NCBI GenBank assembly: GCA_021797385.1
Contig: JAJZZW010000029.1
Location: forward strand, 1-15,553
Reading direction: 5' to 3'
From: Thermoplasmata archaeon
GTDB lineage: Archaea; Thermoplasmatota; Thermoplasmata; Thermoplasmatales; Thermoplasmataceae
DNA length: 15,553 nt
The position numbers were made by a program, and so were the translations under genes. A model generated the notes under the pieces. The model was not told the DNA's origin. It saw only the letters and a list, made by a program, of their open reading frames with translations, and made no database searches. This document shows positions 6,487 to 14,316 of the stretch, piece after piece. Every line of letters begins with the position of its first letter. The first letter of the stretch is position 1.

Positions 6487-6825
6487 TTGACTTACCTAGA
6501 ATTAAAAGAAATTACATCCGGAGAGGATTATACCAGGAAATATTCTGAAATAATGAGGCAATGGACAGTACCGGTTGTTATCGCTATAGGAAAGTATGAG
6601 GGTGCAGGTTTCAATAGGATAAAAAAGGAGGTAAAGGGAATAAATAATACAAGTTTATCGGCTACTTTATCAAATCTGGAAAAGTATGGTATACTGGAAA
6701 GGGTTATAATTCCATCAAGGCCGGTCAGGGTCAATTATTCATTCACTGAAAATGGCAAAGAGTTTTACAGTATATGCATTAATCTGGCTTCCTTTATAGA
6801 AGATCTCCAGAATACAAATGAATAG
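6487..6825 (+). CDS. HxlR-family winged-helix transcription regulator
   Basis: This small DNA-binding protein of 112 residues follows the HxlR pattern. Trp26 opens the first core helix (RQWTVPVVIAIGK), FNRIKKEVKGIN (42-53) and LSATLSNLEKYGILERV (57-73) form the helix-turn-helix, and PVRVNYSFTENGKEF (79-93) forms the beta wing. The N-terminal cysteine that many redox- or aldehyde-sensing HxlR members carry is absent; the only cysteine is Cys97 near the C-terminus. It starts with TTG behind a good Shine-Dalgarno sequence. Being divergent from the htrA-like protease across 66 bases, it could control that gene and itself, which is inference from layout. HxlR proteins normally bind as dimers, and I did not find a convincing operator palindrome in the shared region. 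Confidence 0.82.
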   Translation: MTYLELKEITSGEDYTRKYSEIMRQWTVPVVIAIGKYEGAGFNRIKKEVKGINNTSLSATLSNLEKYGILERVIIPSRPVRVNYSFTENGKEFYSICINLASFIEDLQNTNE

Positions 6826-6882
6826 TTTAAAATATTATAATAATGGAAAATAATGCTATATAGATATTTATAGAATTAATCA

Positions 6883-7374
6883 TTAATTTTGCACGCCCTC
6901 AATTTTATGAGAGATTATAAATTTATGTTCTGCACCCCTGAAATGGATAAATGAGACCTCATAAACAGGAGCAATGAAACCTGTGATTACGTATGTAGTA
7001 TTGCCGTGGGGAACGCCAAAACTCCATAGATAGCAAACATATGTAGAATTGTAATTAGAGATGGAAATTTCAGGGCATGGACATATGGCATTATTTATAT
7101 AGTATTTTAGGGATAAATTGAAGGAAATTCCAGTGAGGGGGAAACTCAATGATTGATGCCCCTTTACTATGCGCATTGATATGCTTACATGCACACCTGC
7201 ATAATAGATGTTTGAAGGATCAGAGCAATTTATTACATAATATGTTGCACTGGAAGAACCATAGGTAAAATTATATGCATCCTTTGATGCATTTATGCTA
7301 TTCAGATATGAGTTGGTTTGAGGCTTGAGGAAGGGTGGTTCCGTAGCAGCTTCATACCCCATAAACGAAAACAT
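6883..7374 (-). CDS. Exported or membrane-anchored glycoprotein-like protein with a start in the wrong frame
   Basis: I do not recognise the family. The longest ATG-initiated reading is 163 residues. Its body has at least six N-glycosylation sequons (such as NFT, NCS, NLS, NTT) and four cysteines, including a CPCP motif, which fits an extracytoplasmic protein. This reading starts inside a hydrophobic stretch: the same frame is open upstream and encodes EKQKYLTVAIVLIVMFSF, a typical signal peptide or anchor. A good Shine-Dalgarno site (7427-7432) and ATG (7421) precede it, but that ATG is in another frame and stops after seven codons. A single-base correction in the G4A5 run (7411-7419), or a -1 ribosomal shift there, gives MGKKQKYLTV in frame with the body. 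The Shine-Dalgarno site overlaps the stop codon of the larger exported gene, so the two genes form one transcript. It could also be a recently broken gene. Confidence 0.6.
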   Translation of the reverse strand: MFSFMGYEAATEPPFLKPQTNSYLNSINASKDAYNFTYGSSSATYYVINCSDPSNIYYAGVHVSISMRIVKGHQSLSFPLTGISFNLSLKYYINNAICPCPEISISNYNSTYVCYLWSFGVPHGNTTYVITGFIAPVYEVSFIHFRGAEHKFIISHKIEGVQN

Positions 7375-7426
7375 TACAATGAGAACAATAGCTACTGTCA
7401 GATATTTCTGTTTTTCCCCATTATTG

Positions 7427-7432
7427 TCACCT
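7427..7432 (-). promoter_or_regulatory. Shine-Dalgarno site overlapping the upstream stop codon
   Basis: The minus strand reads AGGTGA, with CAATA between it and the ATG at 7421. It overlaps the TAG stop (7431-7433) of the preceding gene. This argues for translational coupling and for the ATG at 7421 being the natural start, although that ATG is out of frame with the downstream protein. Confidence 0.6.
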
Positions 7433-8966
7433 AATGATAATACTGTGCAAGCAAAAACGATTCACTTATTGAAATTTCGTAATTGCCATTTTCAAATTCC
7501 ACCGGTTTTAGATCGCTATCTATAATTTTAAATGTACTTGAGTATTGTAGATTATTATAGTACGGGTTTTCTCTTGTACCACCGTGATTAATACGATAAA
7601 ATAAATCAAAGCAGCTTCCAAATTCATGGACATTTTTTATATGATATTCCGGTATGAATCCCCATAAGTGTGTCCAGTAACCATAAGAGATTGATGGCCA
7701 GTATACCCCGGCTTTAGGGCTTGTTACTTTTCCTGCATTTACAGTTATTTTATATTCATTGTTATTGCAATTTTTGTATATCGATGTTTCCTGTGAAGTT
7801 GAAAGGAGGGATGTGGGACTGGGTATCGATATACCTATGGCCCCTAGAATAACGTTAAGGAAGTAGAATGCATCATTTATTGTTGCATCCATTTTACCAG
7901 TATTTTTATGATGATCCTGAAAGTAATTCTTATAATTGACTAATTTTAGATCACATTTACCACCTGTAGTCTGATCGATTTTTTGTTTTACACAGTTAAC
8001 GTTATAATCATGACTTTTTACCGGGCTAAAAGTTGATACAACACAGATACTGAAATGGTCTCCATTCATATATTTTTGTTCTGGAGTTTCAACAGTTTCC
8101 GAGACAACTCCTATTTCCGCCCCACCGGAGTTGAACACACAGCCACCCATGGATAGTCCTCTGGTTATGTTTCCATATTCTACCATGTCGCTGCCTGCAG
8201 GGTCGCATCCACCTGCACTGTACATTGGCTTTACTTCCGGGTCTATTGTATGTGTCTCATTACCGGACAGTTCCACTGCATATTTCATGTTCAGCACAGC
8301 ATAACTGTGGTAATTTACTATCACAGTGGACACAGGCATTGAGTTCACAGGATTTACAATAATGTTATTGAATATCAGCGGGTCATCTGTTCTTCTTATA
8401 TTCATTATACTTACACCGGTTGGATTGAAAGCTTTATCTACCATATGGCTGCCGGTTATTCCCATTATATTCCTATCGGGCAGCAGCATATTATAGCATA
8501 CAATAAAGCTCTGGTTTATACTTTTCAAATTTTTTAGTACAATGTTTGAGGAGACCATACTACCATGGAATGAAAATATGTATGATGTTCTCATGTTTCT
8601 GTTCTCAAGTGTTTCCACTGCAGAGTTCTGGTAATCGTTTTTTATCATATGAATTTCTGTTATCTTCCCTTTCTCAATGGATAGCCCTTCGTTTACAGAA
8701 TAAATATTCCACATGGCAGGATAGAATCTACCACCGAGGTCAATGTATGGATCGTTTCCTGAAAATATGACACCTGCATTACCAGAGTAGAATGCCTTTC
8801 CCTCTGGCTTCACATCAAACATTTTTTCAGGGATGTTTACAGCTGCAGCATGAGATGAATCTCCAGCTGCCTGACCATTGCTGGCTGAACTATCGACCGC
8901 TATGGCAAAACCTGAAGCTATGAATATGGCTGACATAACTATCCCTAAAATTGCCTTTTTATTCAT
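7431..8966 (-). CDS. Large exported cysteine-containing protein of unknown function
   Basis: No family is recognised for this 511-residue protein. It begins with a clear signal peptide: MNKKAILGIV, then a hydrophobic core to about residue 23 and a small-residue region (AVDSSASNG). The mature part is beta-rich, with few charged helices, and holds eight cysteines at about 157, 254, 276, 308, 325, 338, 400 and 452, an even number that suggests disulfides outside the cell. Cys254 and Cys276 lie in similar Gly-rich contexts (AGGCDP and MGGCVF). A hydrophobic segment near 365-386 could be buried core or a membrane dip. The C-terminal region is rich in aromatic residues (YWPSISYGYWTHLWG). A TATA-like box about 24 bases before the ATG suggests leaderless transcription. 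It leads a two-gene transcript with the smaller exported protein. A surface structural protein or secreted enzyme is possible, but no catalytic motif is visible. Confidence 0.75.
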   Translation of the reverse strand: MNKKAILGIVMSAIFIASGFAIAVDSSASNGQAAGDSSHAAAVNIPEKMFDVKPEGKAFYSGNAGVIFSGNDPYIDLGGRFYPAMWNIYSVNEGLSIEKGKITEIHMIKNDYQNSAVETLENRNMRTSYIFSFHGSMVSSNIVLKNLKSINQSFIVCYNMLLPDRNIMGITGSHMVDKAFNPTGVSIMNIRRTDDPLIFNNIIVNPVNSMPVSTVIVNYHSYAVLNMKYAVELSGNETHTIDPEVKPMYSAGGCDPAGSDMVEYGNITRGLSMGGCVFNSGGAEIGVVSETVETPEQKYMNGDHFSICVVSTFSPVKSHDYNVNCVKQKIDQTTGGKCDLKLVNYKNYFQDHHKNTGKMDATINDAFYFLNVILGAIGISIPSPTSLLSTSQETSIYKNCNNNEYKITVNAGKVTSPKAGVYWPSISYGYWTHLWGFIPEYHIKNVHEFGSCFDLFYRINHGGTRENPYYNNLQYSSTFKIIDSDLKPVEFENGNYEISISESFLLAQYYH

Positions 8967-8983
8967 AATGATATTAATGTATC

Positions 8984-8996
8984 AATATATATATTT
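8984..8996 (-). promoter_or_regulatory. TATA-like box of the exported-protein operon
   Basis: The minus strand reads AAATATATATATT, centred about 24 bases before the ATG at 8966, with a purine-rich ACCGAAA just upstream of it in the BRE position. It is one of the clearest TATA boxes in the window. Confidence 0.5.
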
Positions 8997-9156
8997 CGGT
9001 AACAATATTAGTTAATAGTTTACCGGTTAACTATGTTGATAAGTATAGAGGAACACATATTATAATTATTTCTATGGAATACTGAATGAAAATTGAACGA
9101 TATGTCTGACAATATTGCATATAAACCGTAATGTACCGAATAAGTCACTTGCATAA

Positions 9157-9972
9157 TTAACATCGGCTTAATTTATTGTACCAATTGTAGAAATATACCT
9201 TTAGTATTATTTCCTGTACAATATTATCAGGCTTTACAGCTGTTATTATTTCACCGAAAAGCCTCCTTGTCTCAGAAAGGTATATCTTACCATTCCATCT
9301 TAGACCGCGATCATTCTTTATTTTCCAGAGCCCTTCACTGAACCTTTTAATCAATCTTGTAATCTTTTCCCTGTATGGAGAGCACCTGGACAGTGTGGAT
9401 TCATACATCCTTGCAGGTATTGATACCTTCTCCTCGAATTCATTGTAAATAGCCTTTGAATCATATCCCTTATCACCGTATAATCTTCTTACCCTGTTCT
9501 TTACCCACCTTATCAGATTTATTCCCCCTTAACATTATTTGTATGCTCATCTGTAATTCAGTAATCTATTATCTCAAAATTGTTTATGCTTATAACAGCA
9601 TCCAGTTTTCCATACCACTCTTATTTTATGCCATTTATTGCCTAAATAGTCTTCGCTTAATGTTGCTTTAAATCCTGAAGAGTCTATTACTGCTAATGCA
9701 CCACTGATGTCGTTCACTATTTCTGGAATAATCTTCCTGATTCTTCTGTATATTGGTATGAACGATATTTCATGGAATCTGAATATTCTTGATAGTTTAT
9801 GGAGTTCAGACTCTAGCTGCCTCAATGTTAATCGTTTTAAATCCATTAGCCTTGCTAAATACATTATTACTATTCCAGGTACTATAAAAGGTGTTCCCAT
9901 TTTCCTGCTATTGTTCTCTTCCAGCAGTTCCCTCCATCTATTGAATACACTGTAATCCAGAAAATCATTCAT
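9157..9972 (-). pseudogene. Decayed IS5-like DDE transposase
   Basis: A full-length transposase can be traced on the minus strand in three reading frames. The N-terminal part (9972 to about 9600) starts MNDFLDYSVFNRWRELLEEN and holds the first catalytic Asp in LAVIDSSGFK. The middle (about 9600-9530) reads INNFEIIDY, then a stop, then ITDEHTNNVKG in a second frame. The C-terminal part (about 9527-9157) holds the second Asp in YGDKGYDSK and a plausible catalytic Glu in YLSETRRLFGEI, ending FYNWYNKLSRC. A small deletion between WKTG and the middle segment (where a WIKLHV-type stretch is expected), at least one internal TGA and a further frameshift make it inactive. I could not find convincing terminal inverted repeats or a target duplication. 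The family label rests on the spacing of the DDE motifs and general look; IS4-like relatives remain possible. Confidence 0.8.
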
Positions 9973-10176
9973 TGCACTGATATATTTTTTAGAGTGATTA
10001 TTTCTGTAGTTGAAGTGCTATATCTTCTTATACTCCTGTTTGATCAAGGGTGACTGGTTTTGTTGTCATAAAAAACTAATCAATCTTCCTGTATTTAATC
10101 ATACATGGGATTTACATTTAATTACTATTTATGGCAAAATGAATTACGCAACTTACTCCTTTTACTTATCAGAAAA

Positions 10177-10184
10177 TTTTTATA
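10177..10184 (+). promoter_or_regulatory. TATA-like box of the M48-like gene
   Basis: TTTTTATA centred about 25 bases before the ATG at 10205. This spacing, with no Shine-Dalgarno sequence, supports that ATG over the in-frame ATG at 10010. The stretch from 9973 to this box holds nothing I can support. Confidence 0.45.
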
Positions 10185-10204
10185 GATTGGTGAGTTGCTT
10201 TTTC

Positions 10205-11170
10205 ATGGCCCGAATTATGAGTGAAAAGAAATATGTGTTATTACTGATAGCAGTATTTGCATTTACGTTTATCTTTACTTTCATGGTACTCTCCCTTCCA
10301 TCCCATGAGATGAGTTTCGTGAGCCTGGCTATAATTCCACTGGCTCTCACGGCAGTATCCACGGTTATACTGTACTCAGGTATGAGGAAATTGGTCAAAG
10401 ATTCACGGAAAAGAATTAAAAGTACACTTGTATTTTCTATTTTTACCTTTATACTTTTTGAATCTATAATGGCAATATTAACCCTTCACAGCATTGAATC
10501 TACATTATTAATGATTCCAGCTGACCTCGTGCTCCTGTCAATACCGCTTTATATCACTTTCAAAAGATCAAAAGGGTTCAGGGAGGGTGATGAATACAGC
10601 AGTGAACTTTCAGAAAGGCTTGCAGAACTTACCGGTGATGGTTCTCATAAAGTATATATAAGATCGGGAATGGGACCTGCCATGGGTACAGCAACAGACG
10701 GAAAAGAGTGGAATATAATAATACTAAATGATGCCTTTTCAAGATTGAATGATGACGAAATAGAGATGCTCATGCTAGAAAAGTATTATGATAAAATAGA
10801 GGGCCGGTCAAAAATATTGGTTTATTTATCGTTCGGATTATTTGTACTATTTATAGATTTAATCCTGGGAATTTACGTTTTGAGCATGGTTCTACCGGCA
10901 GCTTATGGAGTTTACTTTATACCTGCACTGGCAGCTGTGGTTATAATGGGTCTGATTTTTCCTTTTTTCATAGTTAGGAGTTCTGTTTCTTCCTTCAGGA
11001 AAATAGATGAAAAAATATTATCAGTAAGCGGCAACAGAATGGCATTGATTTCCCTCATTGAGAAGGAAAGTGATCGTGAACCTGTGGGTGCCATGACACA
11101 GTACCAGTATTACAGATACAAGGACAGGCAGAAGAAAAATGCCCAGAGGCGCATCAGGAATATACAATAA
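10205..11170 (+). CDS. Membrane protein resembling M48/HtpX protease but without the zinc motif
   Basis: With the start at 10205 the protein has 321 residues. Two N-terminal helix pairs (about 9-30, 38-59 and 74-93, 101-119) precede a cytosolic stretch, then two more helices (about 204-228 and 234-258) and a basic tail. The layout and the segment ATDGKEWNIIILNDAFSRLN (163-182), then DDEIEMLM, correspond to the part of HtpX proteins just before the catalytic HELSH. Here that site reads LEKYYDKIEG (191-200): both His ligands are lost. The later Glu ligand region (SSFRKIDEKILSVSGN, 262-277) also lacks the Glu in my hand alignment, although the following ALISLIEKE matches. I therefore infer a pseudoprotease or a distant non-peptidase relative. 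An in-frame ATG at 10010 would add 65 residues of unlikely composition. Its stop is two bases from that of the convergent permease. Confidence 0.65.
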   Translation: MARIMSEKKYVLLLIAVFAFTFIFTFMVLSLPSHEMSFVSLAIIPLALTAVSTVILYSGMRKLVKDSRKRIKSTLVFSIFTFILFESIMAILTLHSIESTLLMIPADLVLLSIPLYITFKRSKGFREGDEYSSELSERLAELTGDGSHKVYIRSGMGPAMGTATDGKEWNIIILNDAFSRLNDDEIEMLMLEKYYDKIEGRSKILVYLSFGLFVLFIDLILGIYVLSMVLPAAYGVYFIPALAAVVIMGLIFPFFIVRSSVSSFRKIDEKILSVSGNRMALISLIEKESDREPVGAMTQYQYYRYKDRQKKNAQRRIRNIQ

Positions 11171-11172
11171 AT

Positions 11173-12996
11173 TCAATCCACTGCAGGCTTTTCTGTACTT
11201 GCGAGTTTTAAGAGAACTTCTCTTTCTGTGATTGTTCCGGTGCATTTTCCCGTTCCATCCACAATTGAAAGTATATTGACATTGTTTTCTTTCAGGATTC
11301 TCACGGCATCTGTAACCTCATCGTTGATATCTATATTTACTACTTTCTCCAGATGTAGCTGGTTGACCTTCCCCCGCCCTATGGCCTCCTTGGGGAGGAG
11401 CAGAATATCTATAACATATAGAGTTCCAACCGGCTTCATATTTTCATCAACTACAATGGCATAGGGTATATTTTTGGAAAGAAGTTTTTCCAGGGCTGAT
11501 TGCAATGTATCATTAATTCCAACCATGACATCGAGTCCTGGAATCCTTGCATCCATAACCTTTACATTCATAAGATTTTCTGCCAGTATTCTACCCTCCT
11601 TGCTTATATCCATCACGTCATCAGAGGTTTTGGTAACTATGGCCTTTACCTCAGAGAGTACAAATCCGACCACAATCCATACAAGGAATAGGGATGTGTA
11701 CCACGAAACCGTGGAGTATGCTGAATATATCAGTACTATGGAACTTATTATGGCTCCTACGAGGGCGAGTATAACCTCTTTAAAATCAGTTAAATAGGAA
11801 AAAATACTGGCCTTTGCACGGGACATTAGTCTCCTGCCCCTTCTGAGCCCAACACGTATGAGTGAAAAATTTGCGCTTACATGGATAAATAAACCACCTA
11901 ACGCTGATATGGTGCCCAGGAATATGAAAGCGGTCTCCGCGGTTATGTAATGCAGGATCAGAAGTGGTAGGACAATCATTATTGCACTGACAAAGCCCGT
12001 TGCTATCAACGGATTGTCCTTGATCTTTCTTGCAAATATGGAGGGAAATGACCTGTCATAGCCCATTCTGAAGAATGTCCTGGAGGCTGCTGATCCAAAA
12101 GAAAGAATGGCGAGAATAGAATCGTTTATTGTTGCTATTGCAACTGCAAAATAGAGATATATACCGTATTTACCGAAATTATTCAGAATTATACCTATAA
12201 CGGGAAGTTTATCGCTTACCGGTATGATTATGTGATTCTGAAGTATAAGATTTGCAAAGGCATAAATCATCAGGGTCGCAAGTGTTCCTCCTATAAGGAT
12301 TACAGAGATCACACTCCGTCCTACAACCTTCTTCGGGTTTGTAATCTCACCTGAAACAGGTGCGATGGATCCATATCCTGTTGGAATTCCCATAGCAAAT
12401 AATATGCCCAGGGCAAAGTCCCCGCCAGAAATATGATAAACTGCTGGATTTGGTATATATGCCGCACCTTTTGTCATGACAAATGAGAAAAATACTATAC
12501 TTACCATTAATGCTATTTCAATGGCAACTGCATATAATGCATATTTTGATGACAGTTTAATGCCGACCAGAAGAAATGTAACAGATGGCACCATGATCAG
12601 GAGAAATGCATAATATTCAGAGATTCCGAGAACAGTAACTATAATGAATATTGCACCTGTAAGGTATGCAAGTGCATATAATATGGAATAAAATATGTAC
12701 ATCCAGCCAGTATCAAATCCGATTCTTGCAGAGAGTGCCTGGAATGCATAGGTATAATATCCTCCTGATGATGAAAAACGCTTTGAAAGTTGCGTAACAG
12801 ATAAACCATTGATAAGAACGAGGAACATGCCTATTACCATTACAATAGGGGCATCAAAGCCGGCAATTGTTATTGCGTATGCTGCGTAGGTTAGAATGCT
12901 GAGTAGTGGAGACATGCCACCGAAGGAGAGGAAAAATACGTCCTTGAATGTCAAATGCCTAGTAAATTCACCACGCGTCGCGGACGTTTCTGTCAT
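11173..12996 (-). CDS. APC-family amino-acid permease with two C-terminal CBS domains
   Basis: This is a secondary transporter, probably for amino acids or similar small organic compounds, in the cytoplasmic membrane. The N-terminal GEFTRHLTFKDVFFLSFGGM opens into the first helix, and SSGGYYTYAFQ (75-85) is typical of the APC superfamily; about twelve hydrophobic helices follow up to roughly residue 450. Residues from about 475 form two CBS domains (VKVMDARIPGLDVMVGINDT to GTLYVIDIL, and VVNIDINDEVTDAVRIL to GTITEREVL). CBS tails on transporters usually sense adenine nucleotides or ionic strength and gate transport; the ligand here is unknown. The ATG at 12996 has GAGG four bases after its upstream side and a TATA-like box about 24 bases away; an ATG four bases further upstream is in another frame and stops quickly. 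It lies 72 bases downstream of sufD on the same strand. The substrate cannot be told from sequence alone. Confidence 0.88.
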   Translation of the reverse strand: MTETSATRGEFTRHLTFKDVFFLSFGGMSPLLSILTYAAYAITIAGFDAPIVMVIGMFLVLINGLSVTQLSKRFSSSGGYYTYAFQALSARIGFDTGWMYIFYSILYALAYLTGAIFIIVTVLGISEYYAFLLIMVPSVTFLLVGIKLSSKYALYAVAIEIALMVSIVFFSFVMTKGAAYIPNPAVYHISGGDFALGILFAMGIPTGYGSIAPVSGEITNPKKVVGRSVISVILIGGTLATLMIYAFANLILQNHIIIPVSDKLPVIGIILNNFGKYGIYLYFAVAIATINDSILAILSFGSAASRTFFRMGYDRSFPSIFARKIKDNPLIATGFVSAIMIVLPLLILHYITAETAFIFLGTISALGGLFIHVSANFSLIRVGLRRGRRLMSRAKASIFSYLTDFKEVILALVGAIISSIVLIYSAYSTVSWYTSLFLVWIVVGFVLSEVKAIVTKTSDDVMDISKEGRILAENLMNVKVMDARIPGLDVMVGINDTLQSALEKLLSKNIPYAIVVDENMKPVGTLYVIDILLLPKEAIGRGKVNQLHLEKVVNIDINDEVTDAVRILKENNVNILSIVDGTGKCTGTITEREVLLKLASTEKPAVD

Positions 12997-13014
12997 TCAT
13001 CCTCTAATATGTCA

Positions 13015-13025
13015 ATATTATAAAA
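13015..13025 (-). promoter_or_regulatory. TATA-like box of the permease gene
   Basis: The minus strand reads TTTTATAATAT, centred about 24 bases before the ATG at 12996. It suggests that the permease has its own promoter rather than relying on the suf transcript. Confidence 0.45.
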
Positions 13026-13068
13026 CTTTGTCCCTCATTGATATAAATTAGAAATTTAAATAAAATAT

Positions 13069-14283
13069 TCATAATTTTAATATATCTTTTAGTAATGTTT
13101 TCAGGAATTCATTGTCTGTTATATCCTCTATATAGCCTATGAAACCATTTATGATTAAATCCTTTGACTCTGCCTCTGAGAGCCCTCTGGATCTAAGATA
13201 GAATATCTGCTCAGGATCAATACTGGATATTGCCGATGAATGCTTCGATTTTGTATCGTTGTTCTTGATGAGCAGTGCTGGTTTTGAGTTGCCCTTTCCA
13301 TCTTCTGACATCAGGAGAATTGCAGAGCCATAAAATCCGGTTGATTTTGTTCCATCCGGTTCTATGTCGATATTGCCCCGGTGCATGGTAGAACTTCTAT
13401 CAAACACCACACCTTTTATATTGATATCGCAATTTGAATATTTTCCGTACTGTAAGCTGGAATCCCAGATATCCATTTCCTGGTCAGCTCTGGAGATATT
13501 TACACCGTAAGACCTCATGGTTGTATTTGAATGCATCTCGCTTTCATGGTTGTAAAGTACCCTGCTGCCACCTGTATTTACGTCTATTATCCGGATTTCG
13601 GAGTTATCGTATAACACCGGCCTAAGGTATGTAAGATTTACAGTATCTTCTCCTTCTGCCTGGATATAGTTATATTTTACATGCGACCCTTCCAGGCAGA
13701 ATATGTAAATGTTCCTGCCATGAACTCCATCCCCCTCTCCATGCTTTCTGTATATATCAGTGATTTCAACTGAGGAATTTTTTCCGACAACTATAACATT
13801 CTTGAAGGTAAACGATGAATTAGAATCCTGTACAGATTCTATTTTAATTTCAGTCTTTACATTGTCAGGCACACTTACAAAGTATCCATTCTCGTATGAA
13901 AAATTTATCAGATTTTCCCTGTTGTACTTTCCGAATATCTTATCGACATAATTCCTGAATAATTCTGGCTTTTCTGTGAAAGCAGTTCTCATACTGGACA
14001 TATAAATATCTCTTTTGTTACCGCTTACAACAAAATCAGAATCAGTAACCACAAGGTCAAATTCATTATCGATCTTTCCCTCCTTCCTTATGGAGACGGA
14101 TAACTCACCGAAAGCCATTCTTTCAAGATCCTTTTCTGTAATAGTAACATAGCTTTTTTTATCGGGGCTCTCCTTATAGGTAGGATCAGGATACCTGAGA
14201 TAATTTATATAAGCCTGCTTCCTGTATTCTATGTCGAAATCATGGAATCTGGTGTTTAATGTTTCTAAATAATTCTCTATCAT
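13069..14283 (-). CDS. sufD: SufD, iron-sulfur cluster scaffold subunit
   Basis: SufD partners SufB and the ATPase SufC in the SufBCD complex, which builds iron-sulfur clusters in the cytoplasm. The 404-residue protein has the long beta-helix core (about 140-340) and the family's C-terminal signature: KSKHSSAISSIDPEQIFYLR (345-364), then SRGLSEAESKDLIINGF. His348 aligns with the conserved His of the CSHGATVG motif, while the preceding Cys of many homologues is Ser here. The N-terminal helical region contains YPDPTYKESPDKKSYVTI. The start at 14283 is supported by GGTGA (14290-14294) six bases upstream. It follows sufB by 33 bases on the same strand, so they form an operon; sufC is not in the window and may lie beyond the right edge, as in many archaea. 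Assigning SufD rather than a SufB paralogue rests on its pairing with an intact sufB and the variant C-terminal motif. Confidence 0.92.
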   Translation of the reverse strand: MIENYLETLNTRFHDFDIEYRKQAYINYLRYPDPTYKESPDKKSYVTITEKDLERMAFGELSVSIRKEGKIDNEFDLVVTDSDFVVSGNKRDIYMSSMRTAFTEKPELFRNYVDKIFGKYNRENLINFSYENGYFVSVPDNVKTEIKIESVQDSNSSFTFKNVIVVGKNSSVEITDIYRKHGEGDGVHGRNIYIFCLEGSHVKYNYIQAEGEDTVNLTYLRPVLYDNSEIRIIDVNTGGSRVLYNHESEMHSNTTMRSYGVNISRADQEMDIWDSSLQYGKYSNCDINIKGVVFDRSSTMHRGNIDIEPDGTKSTGFYGSAILLMSEDGKGNSKPALLIKNNDTKSKHSSAISSIDPEQIFYLRSRGLSEAESKDLIINGFIGYIEDITDNEFLKTLLKDILKL

Positions 14284-14289
14284 ATTATA

Positions 14290-14294
14290 TCACC
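14290..14294 (-). promoter_or_regulatory. Shine-Dalgarno site of sufD
   Basis: GGTGA on the minus strand, six bases before the sufD ATG, within the 33-base gap after sufB. It marks sufD as an internal operon gene, in contrast to the apparently leaderless genes elsewhere in the window. Confidence 0.55.
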
Positions 14295-14316
14295 ATAAAA
14301 ATGAATAAAAATATAT

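Noticed and set aside
9120..10040. Terminal inverted repeats of the insertion sequence (GTCACTTGCATAA near 9141 against GCACTTCAACTA near 10010)
   Set aside because: The similarity needs gaps and covers too few bases to separate from chance in AT-rich DNA.
10010..10204. In-frame extension of the M48-like gene to an ATG at 10010
   Set aside because: The added 65 residues look like translated intergenic DNA, and a TATA-like box sits inside this stretch at the right distance for the ATG at 10205.
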